This document shows, piece after piece, positions 60,330 through 64,000 of a stretch of DNA of 64,000 nt. Made by a program: the position numbers and the translations under genes. Each line of letters starts with the position of its first letter. Within the stretch, counting starts at the first letter, position 1. The notes under the pieces are model-generated. The model was not told where the DNA came from. It did not search any database and saw only the letters and a program-made list of their open reading frames with translations. The DNA comes from Flavimobilis marinus. Its GTDB lineage: Bacteria; Actinomycetota; Actinomycetes; Actinomycetales; Cellulomonadaceae. The DNA lies in NCBI RefSeq assembly GCF_900113055.1, contig NZ_FONZ01000002.1, positions 682,001-746,000 on the forward strand, written 5' to 3'.

Positions 60330-61082
60330 CTACACGCCGAGCAGGTCGGCCAGCGCGGTCAGCGACGGCAGAACCGGGACGTCGCCCGCCCGCGCGGGGT
60401 CCTCCAGGTGCGCTCCCCCGCGCCGCGTCCCCGGTCGGTCGAGCCACGCACCGCGCAGGCCGGCCCGGGTGGCGGCGAGCGCGTCGATGTCGAGCTCGTC
60501 GCCCACGTACACGGTGCGCCCGGGCGCCGTGCCGAGCCGCTCGCACGCGAGGGCGAACACGCGAGGATCAGGTTTCCCGACGCCGAGGGTGTCGACGCCG
60601 ACGAGCATGGGGACGCGCTCGAGCCCCACGCGACGCAGCTTGCGCACCTGGTGCTCGACCGAGGCGTTCGACAGCGCCCCGACCAGGAGACCGGCCGCGG
60701 CGATCCGCTCGACCGCGTCGAGCGCGTCGTCGAACGCCCGCCACGCTCCCTCGAACGCCTCGCCGAACGCCGCGTCCCACGCCTCGTACTCAGCGTCGTC
60801 GATCTGCGGGCCGCCGAACTCGACGTGGAGGGCAGCGATCCGCGCCATGCGCTGGGTGCGGAAGCTCACCTCGCCCCGAGTGTAGGCGCGGTAGTGACCG
60901 CCGACGTCGGCGCGCCAGTGGGCGAGGACGTCGGCGTGCTGGTCGTCGCGCAGGTGGGGCAGGTACACGGCGCTCACCGCGGCCAGGGCCGCAGCGAACG
61001 CCGCACGCGTGTCCACCAGGGTGTCGTCGATATCGAAGAGAACCCCGTCGACGTCGAGGACGCCAGCGACGTCCCCGCGCAC
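60330..61082 (-). CDS. HAD-superfamily hydrolase
   Basis: The 250-aa protein has all four HAD motifs: 'LFDIDDTLVDT' (nucleophile Asp), 'LVGALSNAS', Lys in 'GVGKPDPRVFALACERLG' and 'VYVGDELDIDALAA'. It is a cap-type phosphatase of the phosphoglycolate/YjjG kind; the substrate is unknown. It starts five bases after the gltX stop and is probably co-transcribed with it. The GTG start is the annotated one, but nearby starts are possible. Confidence 0.9.
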   Translation of the reverse strand: MRGDVAGVLDVDGVLFDIDDTLVDTRAAFAAALAAVSAVYLPHLRDDQHADVLAHWRADVGGHYRAYTRGEVSFRTQRMARIAALHVEFGGPQIDDAEYEAWDAAFGEAFEGAWRAFDDALDAVERIAAAGLLVGALSNASVEHQVRKLRRVGLERVPMLVGVDTLGVGKPDPRVFALACERLGTAPGRTVYVGDELDIDALAATRAGLRGAWLDRPGTRRGGAHLEDPARAGDVPVLPSLTALADLLGV

Positions 61083-61087
61083 CGCCG

Positions 61088-62587
61088 TCAGAGCGTCGCC
61101 CGCAGGTTGGCCAGGCGCGTGATCGACGCGTCCTTGCCGAGGATCTCCATGGACTCGAACAGCGGCGGCGAGACCCGGCGGCCGGTGAGCGCGACGCGCA
61201 GCGGCGCGTAGGCGAACTTCGGCTTGATGCCCATCTCCTCGACGAGCGCGGCCTTGAGCGCGTCCTGCTGCGCCGTCGGCGAGAAGTCGTCGAGGCCGGC
61301 AAGGACCTCGACGGCGCGGTCGAGCACGGCGGGTGCGTCGTCCTTGAGCGCCGCCAGGGCCTCGGCCTCGTACTGCACCGCCTCGTCCCCGACGAACAGG
61401 AACCCGAGCATGCCCGGCGCCTCCCCCAGGAGGGTCATGCGTTCCTGGGCGAGCGGCGCCGCGGCGTCGAGCAGGCGGCGCTGGTCCGCGTCGAGCTCGT
61501 CGTAGGTGGCCGCGGCGAGATGGCTGCTGGCGTGCAGGTACGGCACCAGGCGGGCGCGGAAGTCCTCGGGAGCGAGGAGCCGCAGGTGCGTGGCGTTGAT
61601 GGCCTCGGCCTTCTTGAGGTCGAAGCGTGCCGGGTTCGGGTTCACGTCGGCGATGTCGAACGCCGCGACGAGCTCCTCGACCGAGAAGATGTCGCGGTCC
61701 GCCGCGATGCTCCAGCCGAGCAGCGAGAGGTAGTTGAGCAGCCCCTCGGGGGTGAAGCCACGCTCACGGTGCAGGAACAGGTTGGACTCGGGGTCGCGCT
61801 TGGACAGCTTCTTGTTGCCCTCACCCATGACGTACGGCAGGTGCCCGAACTGCGGCATCACGCTCGCGACGCCGAGCTCGAGCAGCGCCCGGTAGAGCAC
61901 GACCTGGCGCGGGGTCGAGGAGAGCAGGTCCTCGCCGCGCAGCACGTGCGTGATGTTCATCAGGGCGTCGTCGACGGGGTTCACCAGCGTGTAGAGGGGC
62001 TGGCCGTTGCCGCGGACGATCACGAAGTCGGGCACCGAGCCGGCCTTGAAGGTGACCTCGCCGCGCACGAGGTCGGTGAAGGTGACGTCCTCGTCGGGCA
62101 TGCGCAGGCGCAGCACGGGCTCGCGGCCCTCGGCGCGGAACGCGGCCTTCTGCTCGTCGGTGAGCGTGCGGTCGTAGCCGTCGTAGCCCATCACCGAGGG
62201 GCGGCCGGCGGCGGTGTTGCGCGCGGAGATCTCCTCCGGCGTCGAGAACGACTCGTAGGCGTAGCCGCCCTCGACGAGCTTGGTGATCACGTCCTGGTAG
62301 ATGTCGCCGCGCTGGGACTGGCGGTAGGGCTCGTGAGGTCCCCCGACCTCGACGCCCTCGTCCCAGTCCATGCCGAGCCAGCGCATGGCGTCCAGGAGCT
62401 GGTCGTAGCTCTCCTGCGAGTCGCGCGCGGCGTCGGTGTCCTCGATCCGGAAGACGAACGTGCCGCCCACGTGCCGCGCGTAGGCCCAGTTGAACAGCGC
62501 CGTGCGGATCAGCCCGACGTGCGGGGTGCCGGTGGGCGACGGGCAGAACCGGACGCGGACGGCGGGGGCGGAAGTCTCGACGGACAC
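61088..62587 (-). CDS. gltX: Glutamate-tRNA ligase
   Basis: The 499-aa class I synthetase has the HIGH-like '[26 protein letters not shown]', '[23 protein letters not shown]' and the KMSKS-like '[13 protein letters not shown]'. In actinobacteria GltX also charges tRNA-Gln with Glu, which GatCAB then amidates; tRNA-Glu and tRNA-Gln genes lie 1.7-3.4 kb away. I chose the GTG at 62587 with an AGGTG-type site upstream; the frame is open much further but is Ser-rich non-coding sequence there. Confidence 0.96.
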   Translation of the reverse strand: MSVETSAPAVRVRFCPSPTGTPHVGLIRTALFNWAYARHVGGTFVFRIEDTDAARDSQESYDQLLDAMRWLGMDWDEGVEVGGPHEPYRQSQRGDIYQDVITKLVEGGYAYESFSTPEEISARNTAAGRPSVMGYDGYDRTLTDEQKAAFRAEGREPVLRLRMPDEDVTFTDLVRGEVTFKAGSVPDFVIVRGNGQPLYTLVNPVDDALMNITHVLRGEDLLSSTPRQVVLYRALLELGVASVMPQFGHLPYVMGEGNKKLSKRDPESNLFLHRERGFTPEGLLNYLSLLGWSIAADRDIFSVEELVAAFDIADVNPNPARFDLKKAEAINATHLRLLAPEDFRARLVPYLHASSHLAAATYDELDADQRRLLDAAAPLAQERMTLLGEAPGMLGFLFVGDEAVQYEAEALAALKDDAPAVLDRAVEVLAGLDDFSPTAQQDALKAALVEEMGIKPKFAYAPLRVALTGRRVSPPLFESMEILGKDASITRLANLRATL

Positions 62588-62732
62588 AGAGCACCTGAGT
62601 TTCAACGACGGGGACGGGAGGGCCCGAGGGCCACGCCCAGCGTACCCAGTGCAATCCGAGTTACGTTGTGGCGAGCAGCGCTCGGCTGCACGTTCGCCGT
62701 CCGTCACGCCCCGCCGCCGACAGGAGCCCACC

Positions 62733-63365
62733 GTGCCGCGTCCACCGTCCACCGCGCTCCGCCGCCCTGCGCGCCGCGCCGTCGCGCTCGCCCTCGCCAC
62801 CGGCCTCCTGCTCGCCGCCTGCACGGACGACCCGGAGCCGGCCGAGCCCTCGGCCCCCGCGCCCACGACCACGAGCCCCGCGTCGACGGTGACGCCCTCG
62901 CCGGAGCCGTCGACACCGACGACGCCTGCCGACGACGCGACCGCGGCCCCGAGCCCCTCCGAGACGGCCGAGGCGACCCCGGACGCCGACGCCCCGCCCG
63001 GCGACGCGGTGGCGGTGCTCACGCTGCGCGGCGGCATGTGCGCCGACGGCACGGAGTGCGAGACCGTGCTCGCCGTCGAGCGGGACGGCACGTGGACCCG
63101 CTCGGAGCAGGGCGTCGTCGTCGGCACGGGCGAGGTGCACCCCGCCGACCTCGAGTGGTGGAGCACCGCGGGGACCGACCTCGAGCCCGACAGCCTGGTT
63201 GCCGGCGAGGCGACCGAGTGCCCGAGCGACGCCGACGGCCGTGAGGTGATCCTCGAGACCGTCACGCGCGACGGCTGGGTGAGGCTCGAGTCCTGCGAGG
63301 TCGAGCTCGCCGAGTCTGAGACGCTCGAACGGCTGGGCCTGCTGCTCGAGGCGACGGAGCTCTAG
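62733..63365 (+). CDS. Secreted lipoprotein with Pro/Thr/Ser linker, function unknown
   Basis: From the GTG with AGGAG upstream, this 210-aa protein has a basic n-region, hydrophobic stretch and lipobox 'LLLAAC', then a ~60-residue Pro/Thr/Ser/Ala linker and a globular C-terminal domain of about 115 residues ('[29 protein letters not shown]', '[28 protein letters not shown]') with four cysteines likely paired in two disulphides. I do not recognise the domain. It is divergent from gltX and converges on the FAH gene. Confidence 0.75.
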   Translation: MPRPPSTALRRPARRAVALALATGLLLAACTDDPEPAEPSAPAPTTTSPASTVTPSPEPSTPTTPADDATAAPSPSETAEATPDADAPPGDAVAVLTLRGGMCADGTECETVLAVERDGTWTRSEQGVVVGTGEVHPADLEWWSTAGTDLEPDSLVAGEATECPSDADGREVILETVTRDGWVRLESCEVELAESETLERLGLLLEATEL

Positions 63366-63405
63366 CCGTCGCCCTCGCACCGGCGAGAGCGAAGCCGACG
63401 GGGCG

Positions 63406-64000
63406 TCAGTCCCGGCGGATCACCGGGTTCATCAGCGTGCCGATGCCCTCGACCTCGCACTCGACGCGGTCGGCGTGCACGATCGAGCCGACGCCCGCCG
63501 GCGTCCCCGTGAGGATGACGTCGCCGGGCAGCAGGGTGAAGGCGCGCGAGACATAGGAGATCAGGAACCGCACGTCGAAGATCATCTGCTCGGTGTGCCC
63601 GTCCTGGCGGGCCTCACCGTTGACGCGCGAGCGGACGGCGACGGCGTCGGGGTCCAGGTCGGTCTCGATCCACGGGCCGAGGGGGCACGAGGAGTCGAAG
63701 CCCTTGGCGCGCGCCCACTGCCCGTCGCCCCGCTGGGCGTCGCGCGCGGTGACGTCGTTGGCGACGGTGTAGCCGAAGACCTTCTCGAGAGCGTGCTCGG
63801 GCTCGACGTCCTTCGTGATCTTGCCGATCACGACAGCGAGCTCGGCCTCGTAGCTGACCTCCTGCGAGAACGACGGCAGCACGATGGGGTCGTCGGGGCC
63901 GACGACCGAGGTGTTGGGCTTGAGGAACAGCAGCGGCTCGGTGGGCACGTCGTTGCCCATCTCCTTGACGTGGTCCGCGTAGTTGCGCCCGACGCCGACG
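63406..64000 (-). CDS. Fumarylacetoacetate hydrolase family protein (partial, 5' end beyond window)
   Basis: The frame reads through the end of the window, so the start is missing. The visible ~197 residues include 'VGRNYADHVKEMG', 'PLLFLKPNTSVVGPDDPIVLP', 'EVSYEAELAVVIGKITKDV', 'FGYTVANDVTARDAQ' and 'LLPGDVILTGTPAGVG', all FAH-family landmarks with the metal-binding Glu pair (E-x-E in YEAELAVVIG). Family members hydrolyse or decarboxylate acylpyruvates. The exact substrate cannot be told. It reaches gltX's neighbourhood by convergence with the lipoprotein gene. Confidence 0.92.
   Translation of the reverse strand, partial: VGVGRNYADHVKEMGNDVPTEPLLFLKPNTSVVGPDDPIVLPSFSQEVSYEAELAVVIGKITKDVEPEHALEKVFGYTVANDVTARDAQRGDGQWARAKGFDSSCPLGPWIETDLDPDAVAVRSRVNGEARQDGHTEQMIFDVRFLISYVSRAFTLLPGDVILTGTPAGVGSIVHADRVECEVEGIGTLMNPVIRRD

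Overview
The window is a high-GC actinobacterial chromosome segment. By hand count the housekeeping regions are around 70-80% G+C. Gene content and order fit the Micrococcales, and a Cellulomonas-like genome is my best guess. Supporting points are the sepIVA / DUF177 / rnc / mutM cluster, the giant RNase E with a disordered N-terminus, LtbR divergent from leuCD, a DevRS-like sensor pair, and many GTG and apparently leaderless starts. No identification by search was possible.

Region 1 (1-13.4 kb) is a defence island. It opens inside a SNF2/RapA-type helicase gene (5' end outside the window), followed in tight same-strand succession by a 1327-aa Eco57I/PglX-like adenine methylase, a McrB-type AAA+ motor with Mrr-N-like, MGMT-like and EVE/PUA-like N-terminal domains, and a McrC-type nuclease. 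Most junctions are 4-base overlaps. The first two genes resemble DISARM class 1 (DrmD + DrmMI), but the last two are McrBC. Next come a convergent SF1 helicase with a Zn ribbon and a C-terminal Vsr/DUF559-like nuclease, a divergent CBS-domain protein whose helical C-terminus carries an R-x4-H HEPN ribonuclease motif, and a small HNH protein. The island ends at the 3' end of a tRNA-Ala gene, a classic integration boundary.

Region 2 (13.5-28.2 kb, mostly minus strand) is core: histidine phosphatase, rsfS, a tail-anchored Pro/Ala-rich protein, nadD, a 49-aa membrane peptide, proA, proB, obgE, rpmA, rplU, a GNAT and rne. A DUF2975 gene, an AraC regulator and a VOC protein separate proA from proB.

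Region 3 (28.2-38.6 kb) is a cytochrome bd module: cydA-cydB-cydD-cydC followed by a two-GAF histidine kinase in the same operon. A DevR-like response regulator lies 1.4 kb away on the other strand. Two palindromes resembling the DosR box lie upstream of cydA, suggesting a redox/oxygen circuit.

Region 4 (38.6-64 kb) is core metabolism and information processing: mutM-rnc-DUF177, sepIVA-coaD, rsmD, recG-yloV, rpmB, thiL, ddl, a Cys/Met-metabolism PLP enzyme, an LLM oxidoreductase, gpsA-plsC-murA, leuCD with divergent ltbR, tRNA-Glu and tRNA-Gln, gltX, and the start of an FAH-family gene. Inverted and tandem repeats lie in the rpmB-GNAT and ltbR-tRNA gaps. Several genes have a TANNNT box 6-7 bases before the start codon, implying leaderless mRNAs.
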